From positions 124,001 to 188,000 of the forward strand of contig JAXDIG010000046.1 of the NCBI GenBank assembly GCA_034664125.1: a DNA stretch of 64,000 nucleotides, read 5' to 3'. Source of the stretch: JACVRW01 sp034664125 (GTDB taxonomy: Bacteria; Actinomycetota; Thermoleophilia; Solirubrobacterales; Thermoleophilaceae). A program made the translations under genes and the position numbers. The notes below the pieces were generated by a model that searched no databases, was not told the origin of the DNA, and saw nothing but the letters and a program-made list of their open reading frames with translations. Position 1 is the stretch's first letter. Each line of letters opens with the position of its first letter. This document shows, piece by piece, positions 42,643-51,262 of this stretch.

Positions 42643-42918
42643 ATGCATGGGTTCTGGGCCATCTTCTGGCTGGCAGTCATCCTCAAGATCCCGATCGTCG
42701 CGCTGCTTGGGATCGTTTGGTGGGCCGTGCGACAGCCGCCGGTGCCCGAGGCGGACCACGATGACGGCAACGGTGGATCGCGGCGCGACCCGCACCCGCG
42801 CAGCCGCCCGCCGCAGCCGCCGCGCCGCGGCCCGCACGCCGACCCGGCGCCGCCATCGCCCGACCGCATGCGTGTGATGCGACGCGGCCCGCACGTGCCG
42901 AGCCCGCCCGACCGCTAG
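42643..42918 (+). CDS. Small membrane protein with Pro/Arg-rich tail
   Basis: A 91-residue protein with one N-terminal hydrophobic helix (about residues 3-28, F-W-A-I-F-W-L-A-V-I-L-K) and a long disordered tail rich in Pro, Arg, His and Asp. No family recognised. Its stop shares the CTAG palindrome with the convergent zinc-ribbon gene, a pattern seen at four other gene pairs here, which supports both small genes. Confidence 0.6.
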   Translation: MHGFWAIFWLAVILKIPIVALLGIVWWAVRQPPVPEADHDDGNGGSRRDPHPRSRPPQPPRRGPHADPAPPSPDRMRVMRRGPHVPSPPDR

Positions 42919-43118
42919 TCGAGGGCGGGCCGCTCGCCGGAGCTCGCGCGGCGCCGGTGCGCGTCGTAGGTCGCGCAGCCGCGGTGGACGACCGCTCCTC
43001 CGCGCAGCCTCATCGACTCGTCGTCGGGGGAGACGCCCCTGCCGCACACGAGGCAAACCGGGCGACCGCCGCGGGGGGAGGACATTGCGGTGCGGATGCT
43101 TTCGATGAGTGGCGTCAT
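42915..43118 (-). CDS. Small zinc-ribbon-like protein
   Basis: A 67-residue protein with C-L-V-C-G-R-G-V and a later V-V-H-R-G-C, giving a CxxC plus HxxC set that could bind one zinc. An internal ATG at 43085 (M-S-S-P-R-G-G-R) is an alternative start. It is too short for a domain assignment. Convergent, CTAG-sharing neighbour of the previous gene. Confidence 0.55.
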   Translation of the reverse strand: MTPLIESIRTAMSSPRGGRPVCLVCGRGVSPDDESMRLRGGAVVHRGCATYDAHRRRASSGERPALD

Positions 43119-43190
43119 GTGTCCTAACCGAGGTTGTCGGCCACGGCGGGCCGCACTGTGACTAGTCGGTGAAGGGACGGACGCATTCGC

Positions 43191-43196
43191 TAGGGT
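43191..43196 (+). promoter_or_regulatory. Putative -10 element, leaderless start
   Basis: TAGGGT, 7 nt before the GTG at 43204; it favours that start over an in-frame GTG at 43195. Confidence 0.4.
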
Positions 43197-43203
43197 GGCC
43201 GCC

Positions 43204-43431
43204 GTGAACGCCTTCCACGTGTTTGGGGTGCTGTTCGCCGCCTGGGCCGTGATCTTGTCCTTCGTGGGCATCACCCGCGAGGAGTTTCCCGCCTCGGCCG
43301 GAGCCCAGCGGGCGGTTGCGGTGGTGTCCCTGCTCTTGGCGGTCGCCACGATCGGGTCCGCGATTTACACGTCCGCCACCGAGGAGCACGAGCCCGGCGG
43401 CGAGAAGCACGCGGTCCTACCGGGGATCTGA
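43204..43431 (+). CDS. Small two-helix membrane protein
   Basis: A 75-residue protein with two hydrophobic helices (about residues 3-22 and 37-57) separated by T-R-E-E-F-P-A-S-A-G-A-Q-R, and a short acidic, His-containing tail. Unknown function. The next gene begins 5 nt downstream, so the two are probably co-transcribed. Confidence 0.6.
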   Translation: MNAFHVFGVLFAAWAVILSFVGITREEFPASAGAQRAVAVVSLLLAVATIGSAIYTSATEEHEPGGEKHAVLPGI

Positions 43432-43436
43432 GCCCC

Positions 43437-43760
43437 GTGACCCCGATCGACGACGGCCACGCTGTGCACTACTCCGCCGTCGAGCGCGGTATCCCCGTGT
43501 ACGGATCGGACGAGCAGGTGGTCGGGAAGGTCGTCGAGGTGCTGGACAACTTCCCCGAGCACATCATGGACGGCGTCGTGTTCGAGACGCCCGACGGCGT
43601 GCGCCGCTTCGTGGATGCTCCCGAGGTGGCACGCACCGCGGAGCGGGCGGTCACGCTCACCATCCCCGCCGCCGAGGCGGCGCAGCTGGCGCCCCCGCCG
43701 GCCGGCCCCAAGGTCGGCGGCGGAACGCTGAAGCGGCTGTTCGGCCGGCGCCCCCGCTAG
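43437..43760 (+). CDS. PRC-barrel-like small protein
   Basis: A 107-residue protein. Residues about 14-60 (G-I-P-V-Y-G-S-D-E-Q-V-V-G-K-V-V-E-V) look like a PRC-barrel, the RNA- or protein-binding beta domain found in RimM and photosynthetic H subunits. The C-terminus is Pro-rich with a basic end. GTG start, 5 nt after the preceding small membrane protein. Confidence 0.55.
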   Translation: MTPIDDGHAVHYSAVERGIPVYGSDEQVVGKVVEVLDNFPEHIMDGVVFETPDGVRRFVDAPEVARTAERAVTLTIPAAEAAQLAPPPAGPKVGGGTLKRLFGRRPR

Positions 43761-43859
43761 CGCCAAGCTGCCGCTGAGGCCTTCCCGCGCACCCCAAAAT
43801 GCTGCGTCAGGCACAATCCGGGGAAAGGAGAACAGGCGAGCCACTTCCAAGGGGAGACC

Positions 43860-45244
<1,385 letters not shown>

Positions 45245-45248
<4 letters not shown>

Positions 45249-46030
45249 ATGCGGAACACGGGCACGAGGCGTTTCTCGTGCTCCGCGTCGATCTGCGCCA
45301 CCACCTCGATGTGCTCCTCGATGCCGGAGCCGCGCAGCTTGGTGGCCAGCAGCTCGTCGACCTGGAACAGGCCGGCCGAGTTGTTCATCTCGATCTCGAT
45401 CCGCACGGCGCGCTCCTCGCCGGGCTCGATGGTGACCGCGTCGATTGCGGCGGCGGACAGGGAGTGGATGTTGGGCCGGCGCGTCTCGAACGGGACGCGC
45501 GAACGGCCGCTGGCCATGTCGAGCGCGTCGGACACGCGCACGATGCCCGACTCGACCGTGATCGGGTCGCCGCGGCGGCGGTGGCCGATCACCGCGTGCA
45601 GCGCTTCGGAAATGACGACGGTCAGCTCGGGTTCCTCGTAGATGCCCTCGAGTAGCTGGGGCAGCCGGTCCGCGGCCAGGAAGAGGGAGTACTGCTCGTG
45701 GTCGGTGCGGTGGATCGACATGCCGGTGTCGTGGAACAGGCAGGCGGCCGTGATGACCACCTCGGCGTCGTGCGGCTCCATGTCGTGCTCGCTGACCATC
45801 GCCGGCTGCACCCCGGCCCGGTTGAGCAGCCGGAACAGGCGCAGCGCGATGTTCGCGACGATCTGGATGTGGACCCAGGAGTGGTCGGACATGTCGCGTC
45901 GGTTGGCGTTGACCTGCTGCATGTACCACCAGGCGTGCAGCCGCCGGTCGCGGTTCGCGGCGTCGAGCAGGGCCTCTAGGCGCCGGTTGCCGCGGGTGGG
46001 CGCGCGGATCTCTAGTTCGGGAATTTCCAC
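45245..46030 (-). CDS. HD-domain metal-dependent phosphohydrolase
   Basis: A 261-residue protein of the HD superfamily. Metal-site residues: S-D-H-S-W-V-H, then C-L-F-H-D-T-G-M with the His-Asp pair, and a later A-V-I-G-H and S-D-A-L-D-M. HD proteins usually hydrolyse nucleotides or cyclic nucleotides. The GTG start has TAGGGT 9 nt upstream, on the same base pairs that serve moaA. Convergent with gltA through CTAG. Confidence 0.82.
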
Positions 46031-46038
46031 GACGCCAG

Positions 46039-46045
46039 TACCCTA
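46039..46045. promoter_or_regulatory. Overlapping bidirectional -10 elements (HD gene / moaA)
   Basis: TACCCTA reads TACCCT on the plus strand, 7 nt before the moaA ATG, and TAGGGT on the minus strand, 9 nt before the HD-domain GTG. The whole intergenic space is 21 bp, so one 7-bp site probably serves both genes. Confidence 0.5.
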
Positions 46046-46051
46046 CGTCTC

Positions 46052-47047
46052 ATGAGGCGCGAGCCACTCGTGGACGGCCATGGCCGTCACATCTCCGACC
46101 TGAGGGTGTCGGTCACCGATCGCTGCAACTTCCGGTGCCAGTACTGCATGCCGGCGGACGGCCTGCCCTGGCTCGAGCGCGCCGAGGTGCTCACGTTCGA
46201 GGAGATCCATCGCCTGGTGTCGGTGATGGCCCCGATGGGGGTCAGCGACCTGCGCCTGACCGGCGGCGAGCCGCTCGTGCGCCGCGACTTCCCGCGGCTC
46301 GTGGAGATGCTGGCCGCGGTACCCGGCATCGAGGACCTCTCGCTCACCACCAACGCCTACCTGCTGGAGCGCGACGCCGACGCCCTCGTCGAGGCCGGCA
46401 TCACGCGCGTGAACGTCTCGATCGACTCGCTCCAGAAGGACCGCTTCTTCCAGATCACCCGGCGCGACTCCCTCCCCCAGGTCCTGCGCGGCCTGGAGGC
46501 GATCGCCCGCCACGAGCGCGTCTGGCCGATCAAGGTCAACGCCGTGGCGCTGCGCGACTTCACCGAGGAGGAGGCCATCCCGTTCGCGGAGTTCGCCCGC
46601 TCCACGAACTTCCAAGTGCGCTTCATCGAGTTCATGCCGCTCGACGGCGACCACGCCTGGAGCCGCGACCAGGTGCTCGCCGGCGAGGAGCTGAGGGCGA
46701 TCATCCACAGCGTGTACCCGCTCGAGGAGGCGCCGCGCGAGCCGCACGCCACCGCCCGCGTGTTCCGCTTCGCCGACGGCCAGGGCGAGATCGGGTTCAT
46801 CAACCCCGTCTCGGAGCCCTTCTGTGCCGACTGCAACCGGATCCGGCTGACCGCCGACGGCAAGTTGCGCACCTGCCTCTTCTCCATGCACGAAACCGAC
46901 CTGCGCGAGCCGCTGCGGGCCGGTGCCTCCAACGCCGAGCTGGAATCCGTGATCCGCGACGCCGTCTGGCGCAAGGAGCTGAAGCACCGGGTCGGCGAGC
47001 CCGGCTTCCGGCAGCCGCCGCGGACGATGTCCGCGATTGGTGGCTAG
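46052..47047 (+). CDS. moaA: GTP 3',8-cyclase MoaA
   Basis: Radical SAM enzyme of the first step of molybdenum cofactor synthesis. The 331-residue protein has the N-terminal cluster motif C-N-F-R-C-Q-Y-C, L-T-G-G-E-P-L-V-R-R-D, and the C-terminal second cluster C-A-D-C-N-R-I-R-L and C-L-F. The final G-G is normal for MoaA. No other mo genes are in this window. Confidence 0.94.
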   Translation: MRREPLVDGHGRHISDLRVSVTDRCNFRCQYCMPADGLPWLERAEVLTFEEIHRLVSVMAPMGVSDLRLTGGEPLVRRDFPRLVEMLAAVPGIEDLSLTTNAYLLERDADALVEAGITRVNVSIDSLQKDRFFQITRRDSLPQVLRGLEAIARHERVWPIKVNAVALRDFTEEEAIPFAEFARSTNFQVRFIEFMPLDGDHAWSRDQVLAGEELRAIIHSVYPLEEAPREPHATARVFRFADGQGEIGFINPVSEPFCADCNRIRLTADGKLRTCLFSMHETDLREPLRAGASNAELESVIRDAVWRKELKHRVGEPGFRQPPRTMSAIGG

Positions 47048-47378
47048 TTACAGGGTTACCGTCCGCACCGGGGCGAAGGTGCGCAAGCAACGGCACGAGC
47101 AGCTCGACGAGGCGCTCGCGGCGATCGAGCGGGTCGGGCGGGAGCTGGCCGACGGCGCCTCCGAGCGACCGGTCGGGGGCACGCTGATGCGGCGGCTGGA
47201 GCCGGTGCAGCGGGTGGTGGGACGGATCGAGCTGGCCGGGCCGGGGCGCATGCGCGGAGGCGTGGACGTGCGCGGCGACGGCTCGAGCGAGGCGTACACC
47301 GGAAGGCTGAGGCGAGCGCTCGTCGAGCAGCGGCGCGGCGAGTCCGCCTACGACGCGCTGCGCAGGGCGCTGTCGTGA
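47040..47378 (+). CDS. Conserved-looking small protein, unknown function
   Basis: A 112-residue, Arg- and Glu-rich protein that starts at the GTG overlapping the end of moaA by 8 bp (a TTG 3 nt upstream is possible). The mid-region G-P-G-R-M-R-G-G-V-D-V-R-G-D-G has a beta-turn pattern. Overlap with the next gene (GTGA) suggests an operon moaA-47040-47375. Confidence 0.5.
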   Translation: MASYRVTVRTGAKVRKQRHEQLDEALAAIERVGRELADGASERPVGGTLMRRLEPVQRVVGRIELAGPGRMRGGVDVRGDGSSEAYTGRLRRALVEQRRGESAYDALRRALS

Positions 47379-47662
47379 AGGTCTGGCGCGTGCCGCTGCC
47401 TCGGGGCGCCGAGCCGCCCTACCGCGTCTTCCTCAACGGCGTGCCGCAGGAGCAGGGGCGCGACTACCAAGTGGTGGGCTCCGAGCTGCACTTCTCCAAG
47501 CCGCTGGAGAAGGAGCGCCTCGGCGTGGGGCGCTGGACGGCGATGTTCCTCGGGCTGTTCGGGTCCTACGGCAAGAACGACTCGGTGGACGTGCAGTACC
47601 GCCTGGCAGGACGCGACGTGTCGGCCACGGGGCTGGGGATAATCTCGCCCGACCAACCTTGA
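47375..47662 (+). CDS. Small protein, unknown function
   Basis: A 95-residue protein with a possible beta-sandwich start (F-L-N-G-V-P-Q-E-Q-G-R-D-Y-x-V-V-G-S-E-L-x-F), a pattern reminiscent of phage or surface adaptor folds. GTG start overlaps the previous stop; its C-terminal end overlaps the metF promoter region by 8 bp. Confidence 0.5.
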   Translation: MKVWRVPLPRGAEPPYRVFLNGVPQEQGRDYQVVGSELHFSKPLEKERLGVGRWTAMFLGLFGSYGKNDSVDVQYRLAGRDVSATGLGIISPDQP

Positions 47663-47680
47663 CACACTCGTGTCAAGGTT
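47655..47680. promoter_or_regulatory. 11-bp perfect inverted repeat over the metF -35 region (operator)
   Basis: AACCTTGACAC and GTGTCAAGGTT with a 4-nt spacer. The left arm contains TTGACA (47659-47664). The -10 TACCCT at 47682-47687 is 17 bp away. A repressor on this palindrome would cover the -35 box and the spacer. The spacing and symmetry resemble MerR- or TetR-type operators. Confidence 0.7.
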
Positions 47681-47681
47681 C

Positions 47682-47687
47682 TACCCT
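47682..47687 (+). promoter_or_regulatory. metF -10 element, leaderless start
   Basis: TACCCT, 17 bp after the TTGACA -35 box and 7 nt before the ATG of metF. Together these give the clearest sigma-70-type promoter in the window. Confidence 0.6.
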
Positions 47688-47694
47688 GCCCGGC

Positions 47695-48591
47695 ATGCGC
47701 ATAGCGGAGATCCTGGAGCACAGGCGGCCCGTCTTCTCGTTCGAGTTCTTCCCACCCAAGACGGACGAGGGGCAGCGCACGCTCGGGTTGACGCTCGGCC
47801 AGCTCCAGGACGACCGGCCCGACTTCGTCTCGATGACGTACGGCGCCGGCGGTACGACGCGCAACGCCACCGTGGAGCTGACCAGGTGGATCAAGCAGGA
47901 CCTCGGCATCGAGGCGATGGCGCACCTCTCCTGCGTCGGCGAGCCGAGCGAGCGGCTGGTGGAGATCCTCGGGCAGGTCGAGGCCGCCGGGGTCGAGAAC
48001 GTGCTCGCCCTGCGCGGCGATCCGCCCCGCGGCGAGACGGAGTGGGCGCCACACCCGGGCGGCCTGAGCTACTCGGTGGAGCTGATCCGGCTGATCGCGG
48101 AGCGCTTCGACTTCTGCATCGGCGCCGCGTGCTTCCCGGAGATCCACCCCGACGCGCCCGATCGTGAGAGCGACCTGCGCTACGCCCGCGAGAAGCAGGA
48201 GGCCGGCGCGGCGTTCCTGATCACGCAGCTCTTCTTCGACAACGAGTTCTACTTCGACTTCGTCGACCAGGCGCGCGCGGCCGGCGTCACGGTGCCGATC
48301 GTGCCGGGGATCATGCCGATCACCAACTACGGGCAGATCAAGCGCTTCACCGAGATGTGCGGAGCCTCGATACCGGAGGAGCTCGAGCGCGAGCTCGACG
48401 GGCGCGCCGACGACCCGGAAGCGGTTGCGGAGCTCGGAGTCGCCTACGCGACCCTCCAGTGCTCCGATCTCCTGGCGCGGGGCGCGCCCGGCATCCATTT
48501 CTACACCCTCAACCGCTCCCCCTCAACCCGCTCGATCCTCGCCGCGCTGCGCGCCGCCCACCCCTGGACGCGCGCCGGCGCGACGGTCTAA
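47695..48591 (+). CDS. metF: Methylenetetrahydrofolate reductase
   Basis: Reduces methylene-THF to methyl-THF for methionine synthesis, with FAD. The 298-residue TIM barrel has the F-S-F-E-F-F-P-P-K-T-D-E start, T-Y-G-A-G-G-T-T-R, A-L-R-G-D-P-P-R-G and T-Q-L-F-F-D-N. I chose the ATG at 47695 over an in-frame GTG at 47659 because it sits 7 nt after the -10 element and begins the conserved part. Confidence 0.95.
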   Translation: MRIAEILEHRRPVFSFEFFPPKTDEGQRTLGLTLGQLQDDRPDFVSMTYGAGGTTRNATVELTRWIKQDLGIEAMAHLSCVGEPSERLVEILGQVEAAGVENVLALRGDPPRGETEWAPHPGGLSYSVELIRLIAERFDFCIGAACFPEIHPDAPDRESDLRYAREKQEAGAAFLITQLFFDNEFYFDFVDQARAAGVTVPIVPGIMPITNYGQIKRFTEMCGASIPEELERELDGRADDPEAVAELGVAYATLQCSDLLARGAPGIHFYTLNRSPSTRSILAALRAAHPWTRAGATV

Positions 48592-49637
48592 CCCTCAGGC
48601 ACCGGCCGACGCTCCACGGGGGACCGGGGGCGCGAGCCCCCGGCTGTCATCCCCCACAGCACCGGCTCGGCGTCCGCCACCGGCTCCGCCTCGCCGAGGC
48701 GCTCCAGGTGGCGCAGGTAGCAGAGCGTCTCGGTCAGCCCCCAGCTGAGCATCATCGGGTTCTGCACCTCTGAGTCGAGCATCTCCGGCACGATGTCGAA
48801 CGGGGTGCGCGGGCCCTTCGAGATCGCCCTGCGGACCCGCTCGAGGCGCTCGTTCACCGTGCGCCGGTTCGCCTCGGCCAGGGCGCGCGCCTCGCGCACG
48901 GGGCGGCCGTGCCCGGCGAGTATCAGCTGCACGTCGAGCTCGTCCACCACGTCGAGGCTGGACAGGAACTCGCCGGCCGGGTCGGGCGAGTAGCCGTAGT
49001 CGTAGTAGAGCGACACTCTGCCGAGCAGGTGGTCGCCCGACAGCAGCAGGCCGCGCTCGGGCTGGTGCAGCACCACGTGCGAGGGCGCGTGCCCGGGCGT
49101 CTCGTAGACCTGCCAGTTCCCCAGGTCGGTTTCCACCTCCACGCCCGGCACCAGGTCCCGGTCGGGCATCACGATCTCGGCGATGCCGAAGCCCTGGCCC
49201 TCCCGCGCCTGCTTGGCCTGCGCGACCAGGTCCGCCGGCACGCCGCTCTGGCGGGCCACCTCGTAGCGGCGCTCGAAGGCGCGCTCGGGGTCCTGCGCCG
49301 TCTTCGTCATGTGAGCGTGGTTGGGGTGCATCCACAGCTCGGCGCCGGACCGCTCGACGATCGGAGCGGCCAGCCCGTAGTGGTCCGAGTGCGCGTGCGT
49401 GCAGACCAGCAGCCGCACGTGCTCCACGCGCAGGCCGGCCTGGTCCAGCGCCCGCTCGAGCTGGCGCATCGCGCCCGGCTCGTGCAGGCCCGTGTCCACG
49501 AGCACGATCCCGTCCACGGCGGCGATCGCGAAGGCGTTCACGTGCGGCACGGCCGGCCAGGGCAGCGGCAGGCGCAGCCGCCACAGGCCCGGCAGGATGC
49601 GATCGGCGCGCGACAGCTCGCGCTTGCGGGCGCTCAC
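48588..49637 (-). CDS. Metallo-beta-lactamase-fold hydrolase
   Basis: A 349-residue MBL-fold enzyme with the metal motif C-T-H-A-H-S-D-H-Y-G, a later T-P-G-H-A-P-S-H, and L-S-G-D-H-L-L. The 325 or so residues before the end form a normal MBL plus C-terminal helical domain. The last residues, from T-A-G-G-S-R-P-R-S-P on, are encoded by the 32-bp repeat at 48618-48649, so the tail looks acquired. The GTG start overlaps the stop of the oxidase gene (GTGA). Substrate unknown. Confidence 0.8.
   Translation of the reverse strand: MSARKRELSRADRILPGLWRLRLPLPWPAVPHVNAFAIAAVDGIVLVDTGLHEPGAMRQLERALDQAGLRVEHVRLLVCTHAHSDHYGLAAPIVERSGAELWMHPNHAHMTKTAQDPERAFERRYEVARQSGVPADLVAQAKQAREGQGFGIAEIVMPDRDLVPGVEVETDLGNWQVYETPGHAPSHVVLHQPERGLLLSGDHLLGRVSLYYDYGYSPDPAGEFLSSLDVVDELDVQLILAGHGRPVREARALAEANRRTVNERLERVRRAISKGPRTPFDIVPEMLDSEVQNPMMLSWGLTETLCYLRHLERLGEAEPVADAEPVLWGMTAGGSRPRSPVERRPVPEG
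48618..48649. repeat. 32-bp hairpin repeat (family B, copy 2), inside a coding region
   Basis: Same hairpin as 29937-29968 with one mismatch. Here it lies inside the 3' end of the MBL-fold gene and is read through in a frame where its TGA is not a stop, giving a Thr-Ala-Gly-Gly-Ser-Arg-Pro-Arg-Ser-Pro tail. Confidence 0.65.
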
Positions 49638-51199
49638 GGGTCCACCAGCACGCCCGGGTTGAGGATCCCCTGGGGGTCGACCGCGGACTTGGCGGCTCGC
49701 AGCGCGTCCGCGAACAGGTCCGGGCGCTGGCGGTCGTACCAGGGCCGGTGGTCGCGGCCGACCGCGTGGTGGTGGGTGATCGTGCCGCCGGCGGACTCGA
49801 TCGCGTCGGAGGCGGCAGCCTTCAGCTCGTCCCACTGCTCGAGCTCCGAGCCGCGCCGGGCCGGAGCCAGCACCGTGAAGTAGGGCGCCGCGCCGTCGGG
49901 GTAGGCGTGGGTGATGCGCACCGTGATGCGCCCGTCCGGGCCGAGCGCCGCGGCGGCCCGCTCGCGCACCTCCCCCACGAACTCCCCGAAGCGGTCCCAG
50001 GTGATCGCCGTCTCGAAGGTTTCGGCCAGGATGCCCGCGGCGATCAGGGTGTCGCGCAGGTAGGGGGCTGCCAGGAAGGCGTCGCGCCAGGCGCCCTCGG
50101 ACTCGCCGCGCTTCTCGCGCGCCTCGCCGCCGTGGTCGCGGCACAGCTCGAGCGCCCGCGCCATCCAGGCGTCGACCGGGTCGCTCGCGGCCTCGAACCC
50201 GAGCACCAGCAACGCCTTGCCGTCCGGCGCGGCGCCGGTGAGGGCGGCCTCGCCCGGGTCGAGCAGGCGGCAGTTGGACGGGTACAGGCGCGATTGGGCG
50301 AGCGCTCGCACCGCCTCGGCACCCTGCTCGAAGCCGTCGAACAGCAGCGCCGCCGACTCCTTGAAGCGGGGCGCCTCCTGCACGCGCACCCAGGCCTCGG
50401 TGATCACGCCGAGGATGCCCTCCGACCCGATCAGCATCCGGTCTGGGCTGGGACCGGCCCCCGACCCTGGGAGGCGGCGGCTCTCCCAGACACCGCGCGG
50501 CGTCAGCGCCCGCACCGACTCCACGAAGTCGTCGATGTGCGTGTGGAGCGTGGCGAAGTGGCCCCCGGCGCGGGTGGCGATCCAGCCGCCGAGCGTCGAG
50601 TACTCGAACGACTGCGGGTAGTGGCGCAGGGTCAGGCCGTGGGCCTTGAGCTGCTCCTCGAGCCGCGGGCCGGTGGCGCCGGCCTGGATGCGGGCGGCGC
50701 GCGAGACCGGATCCACGTCGAGCACGCGGTCCATGCGGCCGAGGTCGATCGTCACGGCGCCGGCGTAGCCGGCGTCCAGGCGCGGCTCGACGCCCCCGAC
50801 CACGCTGGTGCCGCCGCCGAACGGGATCGCGGCGGCGCTGGCCTCGGCGCACCAGTCGAGCAGCTGCTCCAGATCGCGCTCGTCGTTCGGATGGGCGACC
50901 ACGTCCGGCGGGTGGTCGAAGCGGCCACGCAGCGCGCGCACGAGGTCGCGGTAGGCCTTGCCGTAGGCGTGGGTGGCGCGCTCGTAGGTGTCGGTGCCGC
51001 AGATGGCCGACAGCGCCGCCGGCGGCTCGAGCCGCGGGGCCGGGAGCTCGATGTCCTCGAGCCGCGGCGGCCGCTCGACCTCGGCCGGCCCGAAGCCCAG
51101 GTGCTCGCGCGCGCCGGCCGCGATCTGCCCAACCTCCTCCGGTGAGGCCTGCAGATCCTCGTAGCCCCAACCCCAGAGCTTGCGCCGCCGCCCGGACAT
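49634..51199 (-). CDS. FAD-linked oxidase, alkyldihydroxyacetonephosphate-synthase-like
   Basis: A 521-residue flavoprotein of the FAD-binding PCMH/VAO type. The start R-R-R-K-L-W-G-W-G-Y-E-D, the FAD loop P-F-G-G-G-T-S-V-V-G-G-V, and the C-terminal T-H-H-H-A-V-G-R-D-H triad with W-Y-D-R-Q-R-P are typical of alkyl-DHAP synthase, which makes ether lipids. Actinomycete versions may instead oxidise related lipids or lactate-like acids. It shares an operon with the MBL-fold gene and is divergent from the oxoglutarate dehydrogenase gene. Confidence 0.82.
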   Translation of the reverse strand: MSGRRRKLWGWGYEDLQASPEEVGQIAAGAREHLGFGPAEVERPPRLEDIELPAPRLEPPAALSAICGTDTYERATHAYGKAYRDLVRALRGRFDHPPDVVAHPNDERDLEQLLDWCAEASAAAIPFGGGTSVVGGVEPRLDAGYAGAVTIDLGRMDRVLDVDPVSRAARIQAGATGPRLEEQLKAHGLTLRHYPQSFEYSTLGGWIATRAGGHFATLHTHIDDFVESVRALTPRGVWESRRLPGSGAGPSPDRMLIGSEGILGVITEAWVRVQEAPRFKESAALLFDGFEQGAEAVRALAQSRLYPSNCRLLDPGEAALTGAAPDGKALLVLGFEAASDPVDAWMARALELCRDHGGEAREKRGESEGAWRDAFLAAPYLRDTLIAAGILAETFETAITWDRFGEFVGEVRERAAAALGPDGRITVRITHAYPDGAAPYFTVLAPARRGSELEQWDELKAAASDAIESAGGTITHHHAVGRDHRPWYDRQRPDLFADALRAAKSAVDPQGILNPGVLVDP

Positions 51200-51246
51200 G
51201 GCGGAACAGTCGCACGATCCTTCCGGTCGCAGCCCGCCGGGCGAGG

Positions 51247-51252
51247 TACCCT
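51247..51252 (+). promoter_or_regulatory. Putative -10 element, leaderless start
   Basis: TACCCT, 10 nt before the ATG of the oxoglutarate dehydrogenase gene, without a ribosome site. Confidence 0.45.
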
Positions 51253-51262
51253 TGATCTTCGG

